Part shown: one piece after another, positions 19,284-29,214 of the stretch
Layout of the letters: the number at the start of each line of letters is the position of its first letter
How positions within the stretch are numbered: position 1 is the stretch's first letter
NCBI GenBank assembly: GCA_965227945.1
Contig: CBDDGQ010000006.1
Coordinates: 1,240,001 to 1,304,000 of the forward strand
Length of the DNA stretch: 64,000 nucleotides
Direction of reading: 5' to 3'
DNA from: Azorhizobium sp965227945
GTDB lineage: Bacteria; Pseudomonadota; Alphaproteobacteria; Rhizobiales; Xanthobacteraceae
Translations under genes and position numbers: made by a program
The notes under the pieces: model-generated
Told to the model about the DNA's origin: nothing
Seen by the model: the letters and a program-made list of their open reading frames with translations, nothing else
Database searches by the model: none

Positions 19284-19425
19284 TGTGGCGCTGTCTCCAT
19301 GTCATGACGGCATTGGGCCCAGGTTTTGGTCCAGGCCTGTCGGTGATCGATGGGAATAGAGCCCATGTTAAAGACCCCATGCCGCCCCGCTGGCGCGAAG
19401 GCGGCTCCCCACCGGATATCGTGAT

Positions 19426-20847
19426 TTAAAGCGAATCTGTTTGGGCCGATCCGACCCTCGCCGCAACCGGAAGCGCCGAACCGCCCCCGGCGGGGAGATG
19501 ACGCCGCGCCTCGGTGATGGCGCCTTTCGCCACCCGCTCCGCGTGGTGGTGGGCGGCACATTGGGCGAGAAAGGTCTCGATGGCTACAAAGTAGGCTTCG
19601 CGCTCGTCCACAGCGTGTCGAACCGGGCGCGGCGCGACCTGAGGCCGCTCGCCGCCGGCCCAGGCGCGAATGGCGCGGTCCCACGCTTCCGGCGCGCACG
19701 GGTCCAAAAGCAGCGCACTGCCATCGACCACTTCCCGATGGGCGGGAATGTCGGAGGCCATGACGGGGACGCCAAGGCGGTTGGCCTCGATGAGGGGCAG
19801 ACCGAAGCCTTCCGCATGAGAGGGCATGAGCAGCCCCATGGCGCCGGTTAGCAATCGCTTTAGCGACGGGCTGGACAAGCCGGAAACCACATGGACGCGG
19901 TCGCGGAGGGCGGCGGTGTCCCGCACCGGCTGCAGGATGTCCTGGCTGCGCCAGCCCGGGGAGCCGATGATGACAAGATGCGGTGCCGCAGCGCCCATGT
20001 CCCGCGTCAGGCCCCGCCAGACGTCAAACAGCAGGCCATGGTTCTTCCGCGGCTCAATGGCCCCACAGATGACGAAATACTTCACGCCGTCCAGGGCTGG
20101 GTCGGGGGCGCACGGGGTATCGAACACCCGGGGCACGGGCAGGTGCTGCGCCAGCGTCATGATGTCCTCGCGGCCGAAGCGGGCGAGCGCCTTGGTGATG
20201 GTCTCCTGCGCCGCAGCAGTGGTCACCATCAGACCAGAGGCATAACGGGCGGTCGAGGCCACCATGGTGGCGTGGTGGCGCGCCGAGGATGGCGCGACCA
20301 GGTGTGGCGTGTCGAGGGGAATGACATCGTGCAGCATGAACACCGGGGTGACGTCCGGCCGGGCGTTAAGCCACCGCAGATAGAGCGGCGTGGCCAGGCT
20401 GATGTGTCCCACATTAACATAGACCGACCGGTCGGGGACATGATGCTTGGCGGAACTGCCGAATTGAAAGCCGGTGGCCGAGATGAGGGACGCCATGCGC
20501 CTGGCCCGCTGCCAGCGGTTAAATCGGGGCACCGACGCCGTCACTGTGGACCAGGTGCTTTCGCCGCGCAGATCCTGCACGAGGCTGCCCCATAGGGCGT
20601 CGTCCTCAAAACCACGGCGCTCGGCCCAAAGCTTCTGAAGCCGGAACAGGCCGCGCCGCACCGCGTGCTTGTCGAAGACCCGCATGCCTTGAAGGGTCGG
20701 CATAACGCCGACGCACGGTTGGGCGGAGTGCCGGAACAGGCGAGCGGCGAGGGCGAAGTCCACCCGGTCGATGCCCCGCGGCGTGCGACTGAGGGGACCG
20801 AAAAACAGGCGCGTCACATCATATGCGATGGGAACCGTCACCACCAT
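19426..20847 (-). CDS. Glycosyltransferase, GT4 family
   Basis: This 473-residue GT-B glycosyltransferase has a C-terminal nucleotide-sugar domain with ICGAIEPRKNHGLL (about residue 260), HAEGFGLPLIEA (the E-x7-E motif) and a final VVDGSALLLDP. The N-terminal acceptor domain starts with YDVTRLF and GIDRVDFAL. It faces away from the next glycosyltransferase (21244) across a 396-bp divergent region. GC content is close to the chromosomal average, unlike the sequence between 15 and 18 kb. The sugar is unknown; with gmd, rmd and manC in the window, GDP-mannose or GDP-rhamnose is a reasonable donor. Confidence 0.82.
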   Translation of the reverse strand: MVVTVPIAYDVTRLFFGPLSRTPRGIDRVDFALAARLFRHSAQPCVGVMPTLQGMRVFDKHAVRRGLFRLQKLWAERRGFEDDALWGSLVQDLRGESTWSTVTASVPRFNRWQRARRMASLISATGFQFGSSAKHHVPDRSVYVNVGHISLATPLYLRWLNARPDVTPVFMLHDVIPLDTPHLVAPSSARHHATMVASTARYASGLMVTTAAAQETITKALARFGREDIMTLAQHLPVPRVFDTPCAPDPALDGVKYFVICGAIEPRKNHGLLFDVWRGLTRDMGAAAPHLVIIGSPGWRSQDILQPVRDTAALRDRVHVVSGLSSPSLKRLLTGAMGLLMPSHAEGFGLPLIEANRLGVPVMASDIPAHREVVDGSALLLDPCAPEAWDRAIRAWAGGERPQVAPRPVRHAVDEREAYFVAIETFLAQCAAHHHAERVAKGAITEARRHLPAGGGSALPVAARVGSAQTDSL

Positions 20848-21243
20848 ACTCCACCGCCGGCACAGGTATTTCCTGGCGCGAACGGGTGGGGCCCGACCTC
20901 GAGAAACCCGATGTCCCTCGAAGAGAGCTTATCCACCGCCCACCGCATCTTTCTTCGCAGCATTGATACTGTTGGGCAACAGCTTCTTCGCCGCAACGCG
21001 GCAATTTCCTTTTTCCTCATAGGAGTACGGTGCGCGACACATTGACCATTGGGCGTTTTTACCGCGCCTAACCGGAACAAAATCGGGGTCTCGCCGCGGC
21101 AGAGTCTCGGCAGGGGGCGCCGTCTCGGTGCGCGAGAGGGCGGAGGGTATTCCTTGAGGTCCGCGCGCGGGGCCTGCAGTTGCCCCCGCGGCCGATTCAT
21201 GGCGTGTTGCCGCTTCTGCCGTTTCCAGCCTCGAGGACAGTCC
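20848..21243. promoter_or_regulatory. Divergent promoter region between two glycosyltransferase genes
   Basis: About 396 bp separate two divergently read glycosyltransferase genes. The centre (about 20930-21060) is AT-richer than the sides, as expected for promoters. I see no clear paired -35/-10 boxes and no strong inverted repeat. The right-hand gene has GAGGA about 9 bases before its ATG at 21244. Confidence 0.35.
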
Positions 21244-22572
21244 ATGACCCGTCGTGCCCCGCCGCACTCGATCATGATCGACGGATTCAATCTGGGGCTG
21301 GAAAAGGGAACCGGCGTTGCCACCTATGCGCGGAACTTGAGCTATGCCTGCCGGGACATCGGCCTGCGCACCGAGATCCTCTATGGAGCCCCGTTCGGTG
21401 CGGGCCGGTCGTCCTTGCTGCGGGAAATCTCCTTCTTCGATCCCTATCAGCCGCAGTCGGCATGGGAAGGGGTCGTGCGTGATCTGCAGCGGATGGTGCC
21501 GCGCCCGTTTGGTGCCCGTGCATTCGAGGTGCCGGTCACCGGCGACGTGATCATCGAATCCCAGCGCTCGCGTATGCCGCACTTTGACCGCATCTGGAAT
21601 GCCGCCGACCTGTTTGGCACAGCCACGACACAATTCGCGCTCACCAACGGCTTCATGACGGTCCGTGACCTGCCGCCGGTAGACATCATGCACTGGACCT
21701 ATCCACTGCCGCTGACCCTGCCGGGGGCAAAGAACATCTACACGCTGCACGATCTGGTGCCGCTGCGGCTGCCTTACACCACGCTCGATCACAAGGCGCG
21801 GTATCTGCGCTTGTCGCAGAAGCTGGTGCGCTCCGCGGATCACATCGTGACAGTGTCTGAAACGTCGCGGAACGACATTATCGATCTGCTGGGGTGTCCG
21901 CCGGAAAAGGTGACCAACACCTACCAAGCTGCGGAAATTCCGGCGAAATACCTCAACCGATCTGAGGATGAGGTCCGCAACGACATTGAGGGTGCCTTCG
22001 GACTGCCGTACAAGGGCTACTTCCTGTTTTTCGGCGCCATCGAGCCGAAGAAAAATGTGGGGCGGCTGATCGAGGCCTATCTGGGCAGCCAGATCGACGC
22101 GCCGTTGGTGCTACTCGGCAATACCGCCTGGAAGGCCGAGCAGGAACTGCGCCTCATCAGCGATACAACCAATCAATATGTGGAGCAGGTTGGCAGCCGC
22201 ACCTTCACGCGCGAACGGGTCCGGAAACTGGAATACGCGCCCTTCTCCTTGCTCACAAGCGTGATCCGGGGCGCCAAGGCCACGGTGTTTCCCTCGCTCT
22301 ACGAGGGGTTCGGCCTACCGATCCTGGAGAGCATGCTGCTAGGCACGCCGGTCATCACCTCGGCTCTAGGGGCGACCGCGGAGATCGCCGGAGATGCGGC
22401 GCTGCTGGTGGATCCCTACGACACCCGCTCTATTGCCCTGGCCATGCGCGAGCTGGACGCCAACGAGAGCGTGCGCGCCGACCTCGCAGCAAGGGGGAAA
22501 ATTCGGGCGGAGTTCTTTTCGACCGCATGCTACGCTGAGCGGATGAGAGACCTTTATGAGCGGCTGTTGTGA
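21244..22572 (+). CDS. Glycosyltransferase, GT4 family
   Basis: This 442-residue GT-B enzyme starts MTRRAPPHSIMIDGFNLG. Motifs include GTGVATYARNL (glycine-rich acceptor loop), YTLHDLVPLRLP, FFGAIEPKKNVGRL and YEGFGLPILES (E-x7-E). The frame is open for 195 bp further upstream, but the ATG at 21244 has a GAGGA site, and the extra segment is Arg/Gly-rich without family similarity. HDLVPL plus GAIEPKKN is the pattern of D-rhamnosyl/mannosyltransferases such as WbpY/MtfB types. With gmd and rmd in this window, a GDP-rhamnose or GDP-mannose donor is plausible but unproven. Confidence 0.82.
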   Translation: MTRRAPPHSIMIDGFNLGLEKGTGVATYARNLSYACRDIGLRTEILYGAPFGAGRSSLLREISFFDPYQPQSAWEGVVRDLQRMVPRPFGARAFEVPVTGDVIIESQRSRMPHFDRIWNAADLFGTATTQFALTNGFMTVRDLPPVDIMHWTYPLPLTLPGAKNIYTLHDLVPLRLPYTTLDHKARYLRLSQKLVRSADHIVTVSETSRNDIIDLLGCPPEKVTNTYQAAEIPAKYLNRSEDEVRNDIEGAFGLPYKGYFLFFGAIEPKKNVGRLIEAYLGSQIDAPLVLLGNTAWKAEQELRLISDTTNQYVEQVGSRTFTRERVRKLEYAPFSLLTSVIRGAKATVFPSLYEGFGLPILESMLLGTPVITSALGATAEIAGDAALLVDPYDTRSIALAMRELDANESVRADLAARGKIRAEFFSTACYAERMRDLYERLL

Positions 22573-22686
22573 GGTGCGGGTATTGGCAGCAATCCCTAAC
22601 GAAGTTGACGCCGGCCAGCCGGGCCGGGCCGGGCCCTTGGGCTATGAACTTGCTTGCCCGACGCTGTAAGAGTGGTCGGCACTACG

Positions 22687-23673
22687 ATGGCACGGGAGCA
22701 TGCGTTGAAGGCAAACAGATTGATGGATGGCATCGCGAAAAGAATCGCCCGCCAGATCGCGGCGTCTATTGCAACGATGTATCCGCCCAGTGCGCTTGAA
22801 AACGTCTTGGCACGCCTGGAGCGGATTGAGCAGAAGCTAGATCAGATCGAGTATTTCAGCCATGGAGCCCGGGCTAATTATATCGGCAATAATCGGGTTT
22901 TGACCCGTTGTGTGATTAGAAATAACGTCATTGCTTTCATCTTGGAGGCGGACGATCGCATATTGAGCCCGTGGTTCATCGTATCGGGCCGCTACGAAGA
23001 AGTTTTGACCAATTACTTTGCCGACAGCCTGAAGCCGGATAGCCATTGTATCGATGTGGGTACGAATTTCGGGTACTTCACCTGCCTGATGGCGCGGTTT
23101 TGTCCGAGTGGTCGAATTATTGGTATCGAGGCAGAGAAAAACGTCTACGCTATTGCTCGTGACAACATCTATATCAATGGATTCGAAAGCATTGCTAGTG
23201 TAATACATGCCGCGGCATCAAGCGATACGGCTGATGTGATCTTGCACAGCCGAGGAACCCGCTCTGCCAATACAAGTATTGCGAAGATGCCCGACGACTT
23301 TATCCGCGCTCTGGCTGAACCAGCTTCTCAAGCCTTCACGGTGCCAGGGGTCCGGCTTGACGACCTGCTGCCCCAGATGAACGGGCGCGTGGACTTCCTG
23401 AAAGTGGACGTCGAAGGTGCCGAACCGCTGGTGTTCAAAGGGGCGCAAGAGACTTTCGCCACGAATCCGCAACTCCGGGCGGTGATGGAGTGGTCACCGG
23501 GGCAGGTCGTCGCGGCTGGCTTCGAACTTCCCATATTCCTGGCAGAGCTTGCGGAAATGGGGCTCGGGTTCTTCGATATAGAGCCGACGGGCCTTACACC
23601 GCTCAGTGCCCACGATCTGCTCAACATTGGTTATCGCGCAGGGATTGTCCTTCAGCGGACCGATTTGGCCTGA
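22687..23673 (+). CDS. FkbM-family methyltransferase
   Basis: A protein of about 328 residues with a SAM-binding motif CIDVGTNFGYFT, an acidic partner GIEAEKN and the FkbM signature VDFLKVDVEGAEPLVFKGA. The N-terminal 60 residues form a short helical or coiled segment (LARLERIEQKLDQIEYF). FkbM proteins O-methylate sugars and secondary metabolites, so it probably methylates a capsule sugar. The start is uncertain: ATG 22687 is preferred, and a TTG at 22654 is in frame. It lies 114 bp after a glycosyltransferase on the same strand, and just left of a block of decayed insertion sequences. Confidence 0.78.
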   Translation: MAREHALKANRLMDGIAKRIARQIAASIATMYPPSALENVLARLERIEQKLDQIEYFSHGARANYIGNNRVLTRCVIRNNVIAFILEADDRILSPWFIVSGRYEEVLTNYFADSLKPDSHCIDVGTNFGYFTCLMARFCPSGRIIGIEAEKNVYAIARDNIYINGFESIASVIHAAASSDTADVILHSRGTRSANTSIAKMPDDFIRALAEPASQAFTVPGVRLDDLLPQMNGRVDFLKVDVEGAEPLVFKGAQETFATNPQLRAVMEWSPGQVVAAGFELPIFLAELAEMGLGFFDIEPTGLTPLSAHDLLNIGYRAGIVLQRTDLA

Positions 23674-23885
23674 GGTGGGCGGTTAGGATAGCCCCCGCGC
23701 AACGCGCCATCGCCGTGACGGACAGCGGTGGAAATCTTGGATCATCAATCAGCAGTTCTTCAAGCTGGACCGCTGTCGCCCCCTCCGTTTCCACCGAGGG
23801 CATCATCGACGAGTGGAAAGCCTGAAGCTGCGGCGCGCGCCCCGCAGCTTCAGGCAGGCACGCCAGAAAGGGAATTTTCTGGCGC

Positions 23886-24245
23886 TCACGCGTTTGCGTC
23901 GTCCAGACGAAGATTTCTCTCATATTGCAGCCGCTCGGCGGCCGTGAGCAGATCAGGGTTGATGGTCGCGGCGCCGATCGTGGCTCGGACCTGACGCATG
24001 GATTTGCGCACCGCGTCGAGAAAGGCACCGCTGGCGTTCTCCATCAGGTGCCAGCGGTCAGCCACCTACGTGCCATCGGCAGCGCCTTGGCCGCAGCCGA
24101 TGGCATATCCGGCGCCGCGATCACGAGCGACGGCGGTAATTTGGGGCTGGCAGGTCAGCCACGCCTGCGCGTCCGCGGGCTTCCGGTCGGGTAAGAGAGC
24201 GATGGCCTGCGGCGTTCAAGGTCATAGATGATGGACCTATAGCGT
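23886..24245 (-). pseudogene. ISL3-family transposase remnant
   Basis: Reading leftwards gives YRSIIYDLERRRP, then after a frame change IALLPDRKPADAQAWL, a TAG stop, VADRWHLMENASGAFL and finally AAERLQYERN before a stop at 23886-23888. This is the central DDE region of ISL3-type transposases (DLERR...VADRWHLL...). It has at least one frameshift and one nonsense codon and lacks both ends, so it is inactive. The 210 bp between it and the FkbM gene hold no recognisable gene. Confidence 0.7.
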
Positions 24246-24502
24246 TGGTTGGACCGTAAGTGTCCGGCGAGGGCCGCGGGACCTCAGCTTTCAGTGGTGT
24301 GGTGATCTGCGATCAGATCCTTGAGGGTTTCGATGCCGAGGACGTGGAGGCCACGGTCTGGTGTTCGTTGGTGTCGTGGATCCCGGCGAGGCCGTCCTCC
24401 GGGTCCATCTGATCGGTGGGCGCTCAGGGCCGATCTTCGGTTTCGCCCAGCATCCGGGCTGCGAGTGCGATGGTGAAGACGTTGGCGTCCGCAGTAATGC
24501 CG

Positions 24503-26146
24503 TTAGGCGGCTTCGCGCTTGCCGGTGCTACCCGCTCGCCAGTTCCATGGCAGCAGTTCGGCGAGCCGGCTTTGCGGCATCCCCGCGATGCGAGCGAGCA
24601 CATCGGCAAGCCAGGCCTGCGGGTCGACGGTGTTGAGCTTCGCCGTGGTGATCAGCGTCGCCATGGCGGCGGCGCGGTCGGAGCCGCGGTCGGAGCCGGC
24701 GAAGAGCCATGCCTTCCGTCCCACGGTGAAGCCGCGCAGGGCGCGTTCCGCGGCATTGTTCGACAAGCCGGAACGGCCGTCATCAAGGAACGTTACAAAG
24801 CCGTTCCAGCGCCTGAGCATATAGTCCATCGGCTTGGCAACGGAGGCCGAGCGGGACAGCTTGAGGCGCTGGTCGACGAGCCAGACGTGCAGGTTATCGA
24901 CGAGCGGCCGGCTCTGCTCCTGCCTGGCGCCGCGACGCTCCTCAGCGCTCAAGCCGTTGATCCCGCGTTCCATGTCGCAGAGAATGTCGATGCGCTTCAC
25001 CGCCTCCAAGGCGACGGGTGACACCGGCGCGGCGCCAGGCCCGCGCCGCGCGCTTGCGGCGATAAGGGCCAGTTCGAAGAAGCCCCTCCTGGTATGTGAC
25101 CAACAAAGCGCCGACGTGGCTGGTCCGCCCGGACGTGCGGGATCGAACAGTCCGTTCTAACCGCCGTAGGCGTCGGCCTGGAGGATGCCCGCCAGCCCGC
25201 GAGGTGCGCGTCCAGATGCTCCCGCCGCCTGTCGCGCGCGGCGAAGTAGAGGGCGGCCGGCGGGTCGGGGCCGCCTCAATGTGATCGTCGCGTACATAGG
25301 CCCAGATTCGGCCCTTATCGGTCTTGCCCTTGACCAAGTCGGCACGGGGGTGTCGTCAGTGTGCAGTCGCTTCGCCGCCATGACATGCGGGGCGATCAGA
25401 TCATGCAGCGCCTTCAGCGCCACAGTCGCCGTGCCCACCTGATTGGCCAGCCTCGAGACGGAGACGTCGATGCCCTCGGGCGCGCCCCTTTTGCTCCGGC
25501 GGTTCAACGGCTGATGCTGCCCGAACTTCTCGAGGAGGGCTGTCGCCAGCAGGTTGGCTCCGATGAAGCCGCGCGGCGTCACGTGGAAGGGCGCCGGCGG
25601 CTGGGTGATCGCCCCGCACTGGCGGCAGGTGAACTTCTCGCGGACCGTCTGGATCACCTTCCAGGGTCGCGGCAGGATCTCAAGCGTTTCGGTGACGTCC
25701 TCTCCGAGCCTCGACAGCTTCATCGAGCGACAGCAGGGACATGTGGCCGGCGCCGGCAGGATGACGCGCTCGCGCGGCAGGTGTTCTGGGAAGGGCTTGC
25801 GCACGGGGCTCCGGTGTGGAGGGAGCACCTGCGATGCCAGGCGCGCACGCTCCTGCGCCGCGATCTCGTCCTCGCTCGCCCTGGCCTCCAGTTCCTCGAG
25901 CTGAAGCTCCATCTGGTCGATGAGCCGCACCGTGAGCTCGGAGCGCTCACCGTAAAACTCGCGCCTGAGCTTATCGATGGTCAGCTTGAGATGGGAGATC
26001 ACCGCGCCGAAGGAGGACGCTGCGGCCTCGGCCTCGATCCGCTTGGCGCGTCTGGCCAGGATCTTCACGTGCCCCGCCGCCAGGTCGGCGGGCAGCGCGG
26101 GCGTTGCAACGGGCACGCTCATGGCCGCTATGGAATCACCTTCCAT
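24503..26146 (-). pseudogene. tnpC: IS66 transposase TnpC, frameshifted
   Basis: The N-terminal part (25157-26146) shows the helical leader (LKLTIDKLRREFYGERSE), the zinc-finger-like ATCPCCRS ... CRQCGA and the start of the DDE domain (LHTDDTPVP). The C-terminal part (24503-25024) in another frame shows MDYMLRRWNGF, LSNNAAERALRG and LLPWNW, the normal IS66 end. Between them the frame changes more than once; KGKTDKGRIWAYVRDD appears in a third frame. It cannot make a working transposase. Confidence 0.8.
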
Positions 26147-26167
26147 TGGAAGCGCGCGGTAAAGAGG

Positions 26168-26511
26168 TCAGCCGACCGAGGTCGGACGCCAAGCCTCCAC
26201 CGGATTGCGCCAGTCGATCCCCGAGAGAAGATAGCCATCGGCGCCAGCGAGATCGGTACCACCCCGTCTGCCGGCGAGTGTCACAGAAAGCAGCCGCGCT
26301 TCAGTCGACGCGAGTACAGGTTCGCCGCCTGCCCGTCGTGCCAGATGATCTTCATCCGGTCGCCGCGCCGTCAGCGGAAGCAGAAGATATGGCCGCCAAC
26401 CCCGTTGCGCCTCGGGACCTGCTGCACTTGTAACGCCAGGGAGGCGAAGCCCTCTTCGCGTCTCCGTGTGGCCTGTCGCCATATCTTCACGCCGACCGGG
26501 ACGGGGATCAT
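26168..26511 (-). pseudogene. tnpB: IS66 accessory protein TnpB, frameshifted
   Basis: It starts MIPVPVGVKIW at 26511; ATGHTETRRG follows in a second frame, RRGDRMKIIWHDGQAA in another, and YLLSGIDWRNPVEAWRP at the end. These are the conserved blocks of IS66 TnpB (about 115 residues) split over several frames, so the gene is dead. Confidence 0.75.
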
Positions 26512-26513
26512 CT

Positions 26514-26883
26514 CGCCTCAGAGCGGCGAGTGCCTCGCGTAGAGTTCGGCGATCCACGTCGCCCTCCAGCCGCAGCCGCTCGCCAGAAGCCAGTTCAATC
26601 TCGATGCGGCTCACACGAGGGGCCCTGCGCTTACGCGGCGATGGCTCGTCGGGGGTGATGCGGGCTCCCCCCGCCGCAGGCTCGAACGTCACCGGCAGGA
26701 TGGCTGGCGGCTGGAGCGTGCCTCGCTTGCAGCGCTGGCTCACATCTACACCCGCCGGGCGGGCGACCTCGCCAGCCGAGGCCCCGGGCTCCAGCGCCAA
26801 TGCCACCAGTGCTGTCTCTCGACCCGCGGCCAGTGCCGGCGCCGCTCCACCGAGGTCCTCACCTCCGCTCGCGACAGGATCAT
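26514..26883 (-). pseudogene. tnpA: IS66 accessory protein TnpA, frameshifted
   Basis: It begins MILSRAEVRTSVERRRHW at 26883, then changes frame to ALEPGASAGEVARPAGVDVSQ and runs to LASGERLRLEGDVDRRTL. That is the TnpA (IS66 Orf1, helix-turn-helix) pattern. The frame then runs on into the tnpB sequence, so the stop is lost. Just upstream lies a short palindrome-like repeat around two CCTAGG sites (26892-26910). Confidence 0.7.
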
Positions 26884-27049
26884 ATGACTACTCCTAGGAT
26901 TAAACCTAGGACTCACGTCATCGCCTGCATCCGCAAGGCGGCCCTCACTGGAGGGGTGCTCTGGTCCTCAGGTGAGGGCAGATTCCTCTCCACATCGGAT
27001 TCGGCCTGAGGGGCAACGTCAAGCCAAATATCCACTACTGGCGCCCTTA

Positions 27050-27083
27050 CCTACGGCTGCGGGGTGAATCGCGCAGCCGTAGG
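27050..27083. repeat. 12-bp perfect inverted repeat
   Basis: CCTACGGCTGCG and CGCAGCCGTAGG are separated by a 10-base loop (GGGTGAATCG). No T-run follows on either strand. It lies between the IS66 remnant and the end of a leftward glycosyltransferase gene, so it may be an IS or REP-like end rather than a terminator. Confidence 0.55.
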
Positions 27084-27140
27084 TTCTCGACCTGTAGTTT
27101 GAGGATGCCTGGCGCGGGACCGGAAGGGGAGCCGCAATGG

Positions 27141-28307
27141 TCAAGTTTGGAGAACCGATTCCAATGTCAAAGTTCGGACACGCCGAGCGAGCGTCTCAGA
27201 AAAACGATCAGACGTGAAGCCGGCGACATAAGCATCGGCAGCCGCATCGAAGGCTGCAACGTTCATCTCTCCTCCGTCCAGCACGATAGTGCGATCTACC
27301 GCGTCGCTGTCCGCTAGCGCCGTTATTGTTTGCATAAGCGCATCGGCAAGGCTCCGTGGGGTATCCGTATGTGCGAGCCGGCCGAGGCCGCCGGCGATGA
27401 AGCGCAGGTTGCTGATCGCATAGCTAATCGGCACGCAACCGGCAGCCAGCCCCTCGATGACCGGTACGCAGAACCCTTCGTGGCGTGACCCGGTCACGAA
27501 GATGTGGCTGCGGCTGTAGAGGGTGACGAGATCCTCATGACTGACAGTACCGCGGAAATCGACGATGTCGGCAAGGTTTCGCTCGACAATCAAAGCTTGT
27601 ATTTGCGCGACATAGTCCGCATCGGAAAAACGCAAGTTTCCCCCAAGTGTGAGGCGGAACGGAACGCGGGTCATCCGACGCAGCTCATCCGCCGCGATTA
27701 CAATATCCAGCACGCCCTTGGAAGCAAAAAAGCGCCCTATATAAAGCAGTTCGATCCGGCCAATCGGCTTATCCGAAAGTCTCCGGCGCACGGGAAAATC
27801 TACGGAGAGCGGAACGACCTTAATAGTATCCGCCGAAATGCCCTGTCTGAGCAGTTCTTGCTCGTTTTCTTGGCTGTCAGCCCAAATCTCGTCCGCCTTT
27901 CGGAAGTTTTGGATTTGGGCAAAGGACCGATCAATAACCTCATGGAGATGATCCGGCATGAATTTCCGCGGCGTTACGTTGTGAAAGCGCACAATTATTT
28001 TGGCGTGACCATTACCAATTAGCATACTGTCGAAGTACTCATGATACACTGCAAATACGTAAATTATTACGTCGGCGGCCAGGAAACTCGGATCAAGTAA
28101 CAATGCCGACACATCTGGAACAAAACGTCCAGAGACATCATCATAATCATTGAGGGTCCACAGGGCTGTAACATCATAGCGGTCGTAGCCAGCAAGGGCG
28201 AGAAAGCTCTCGCGCGCAGCGGCTCCCACTGCATCACCCCGGAAGAACCACGGGCAGCATATGACAACCCGCGTTCGGCGATGGTAAGGTAGCAATTCGC
28301 AGGTCAT
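27141..28307 (-). CDS. Glycosyltransferase, GT4 family
   Basis: This 388-residue GT-B protein has the mid-protein nucleotide-sugar domain start LLYIGRFFASKGVLD, then RHEGFCVPVIEGLA (E-x7-E motif). The N-terminal half has VICCPWFFRGDAVG and RFHNVTPRKFM, a pattern shared with the enzyme at 43708-44820 (YHNITPGYFF). Its ATG overlaps the preceding stop by one base (TAATG), so the two are translationally coupled. The C-terminus ends in sequence close to repeated IS-like DNA (27130-27180), and the last few residues may not be original. Confidence 0.8.
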   Translation of the reverse strand: MTCELLPYHRRTRVVICCPWFFRGDAVGAAARESFLALAGYDRYDVTALWTLNDYDDVSGRFVPDVSALLLDPSFLAADVIIYVFAVYHEYFDSMLIGNGHAKIIVRFHNVTPRKFMPDHLHEVIDRSFAQIQNFRKADEIWADSQENEQELLRQGISADTIKVVPLSVDFPVRRRLSDKPIGRIELLYIGRFFASKGVLDIVIAADELRRMTRVPFRLTLGGNLRFSDADYVAQIQALIVERNLADIVDFRGTVSHEDLVTLYSRSHIFVTGSRHEGFCVPVIEGLAAGCVPISYAISNLRFIAGGLGRLAHTDTPRSLADALMQTITALADSDAVDRTIVLDGGEMNVAAFDAAADAYVAGFTSDRFSETLARRVRTLTLESVLQT

Positions 28308-29143
28308 TATTCGCCTTCGCGCTTACGTGCTTGGATTTGAAATAGGCCGGCTGATTCGCGGTGTAGGCTATCGAGGTTTTCAAGCTCAAAACCGGCTTCT
28401 ACCAGCGCATTGCGAATTGCGCCCTCACCCAGAATTTGGCCATCGGAAGGCAAAATCCTACCCTCCCGCCTGATCATCTGCAACAGGGTTTCTGGATCGA
28501 GTCCACCCGCTGCCATGCTCGTGAGTGCAGCTTCCATATCGATCCCCGCAATACGTAGTATGCCGCCGGCTGATAATAAATCTGCCCACCGAGGCAAGAT
28601 TTGTGCGCGGAAGTCTTCGAGCGAGAACATTCCGAGGCCACTCGAGACGGTGATGGACGCAACGACCCCCGGCCCGAAAGGTAACGGAGTTATCGGCGAG
28701 GCAACAATATCTACACCCGCAACTTGCGAATTACCGATATTCACGGCATCCGTGACGGGCGCGCCCGTGGAACCGCAATAATGTAGGTGAAGGCCGTTCG
28801 CTAACGCGTGGCCGACGCGCCCAAGAGAAACGATGCATAGGTTGGGTGACTCCGGAGCAGCAGCCGTGCGCGGGTAGGGATAACTTAGATCTATTCTACT
28901 GCGCATATCTAGGACATTCATGTCCAGCCGAGAGGCAAGCCGTTCGATATCGCGACGTATCGCAGAGAAGCGTCTTTCTAATGCATCGGTGCCAAAATTC
29001 TGCGCATTGGCGGCAGAAAGTGCTGCTAAAAGAGAGGGAATATGCTGCCCCCAACCAAGCCGGAGCGTTTCCACCTCCGCCCGCAGCTCACGAATTTTAG
29101 AGTCGACTTCATCTGCGAGAATTGTTGTCAAAATACTCTCCAT
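28307..29143 (-). CDS. Coiled-coil protein with methyltransferase-like C-terminus
   Basis: A protein of 278 residues. The first 100 form a likely coiled coil (VDSKIRELRAEVETLRL, ALERRFSAIRRDIERLASRL). The remainder has the strand/helix order of a class I methyltransferase late half (WADLLSAGGILRIAG, ALVEAGFELENLDSLH), but the glycine-rich SAM motif is missing, so catalysis is doubtful. The same frame stays open 5' of the ATG up to 29392 with TPR-like sequence, suggesting that this gene was once joined to the upstream one. The stop overlaps the next glycosyltransferase start. A scaffold role in polysaccharide assembly is possible. Confidence 0.55.
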   Translation of the reverse strand: MESILTTILADEVDSKIRELRAEVETLRLGWGQHIPSLLAALSAANAQNFGTDALERRFSAIRRDIERLASRLDMNVLDMRSRIDLSYPYPRTAAAPESPNLCIVSLGRVGHALANGLHLHYCGSTGAPVTDAVNIGNSQVAGVDIVASPITPLPFGPGVVASITVSSGLGMFSLEDFRAQILPRWADLLSAGGILRIAGIDMEAALTSMAAGGLDPETLLQMIRREGRILPSDGQILGEGAIRNALVEAGFELENLDSLHRESAGLFQIQARKREGE

Positions 29144-29214
29144 AGCGATTTGCGATCTCGGCGGACGAGCAGAATCATCAACTTCATTCCGATTCCCTGC
29201 GGCCGACGATATAA

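Larger units (their letters stand above)
24494..26948 (-). mobile_element. Decayed IS66-family insertion sequence
   Basis: A nearly full-length (about 2.45 kb) IS66-type element, its genes in order tnpA, tnpB, tnpC reading leftwards, all damaged by frameshifts. Candidate ends are GTAATGCCG at 24494 and, on the other strand, GTGAGGGCCG ending at 26948, an imperfect match to the GTAA-type ends of this family. I see no matching 8-bp target duplication. The adjoining 24246-24493 holds no recognisable gene. The element sits among other IS remnants that separate the FkbM gene from a convergent glycosyltransferase. Confidence 0.7.

Noticed and set aside
18270..19307. A 345-codon plus-strand frame
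   Set aside because: It lies over the CDP-alcohol phosphotransferase gene, which has clear motifs on the other strand; the plus frame has mirrored composition.
21049..21243. A longer N-terminus for the glycosyltransferase at 21244
   Set aside because: The extra 65 residues are Arg/Gly-rich with no family similarity, and the ATG at 21244 has a good ribosome-binding site.
27050..27083. Rho-independent terminator
   Set aside because: The stem is perfect but neither side has a T-run, and the adjoining gene ends about 60 bp away on the wrong side for a typical terminator.
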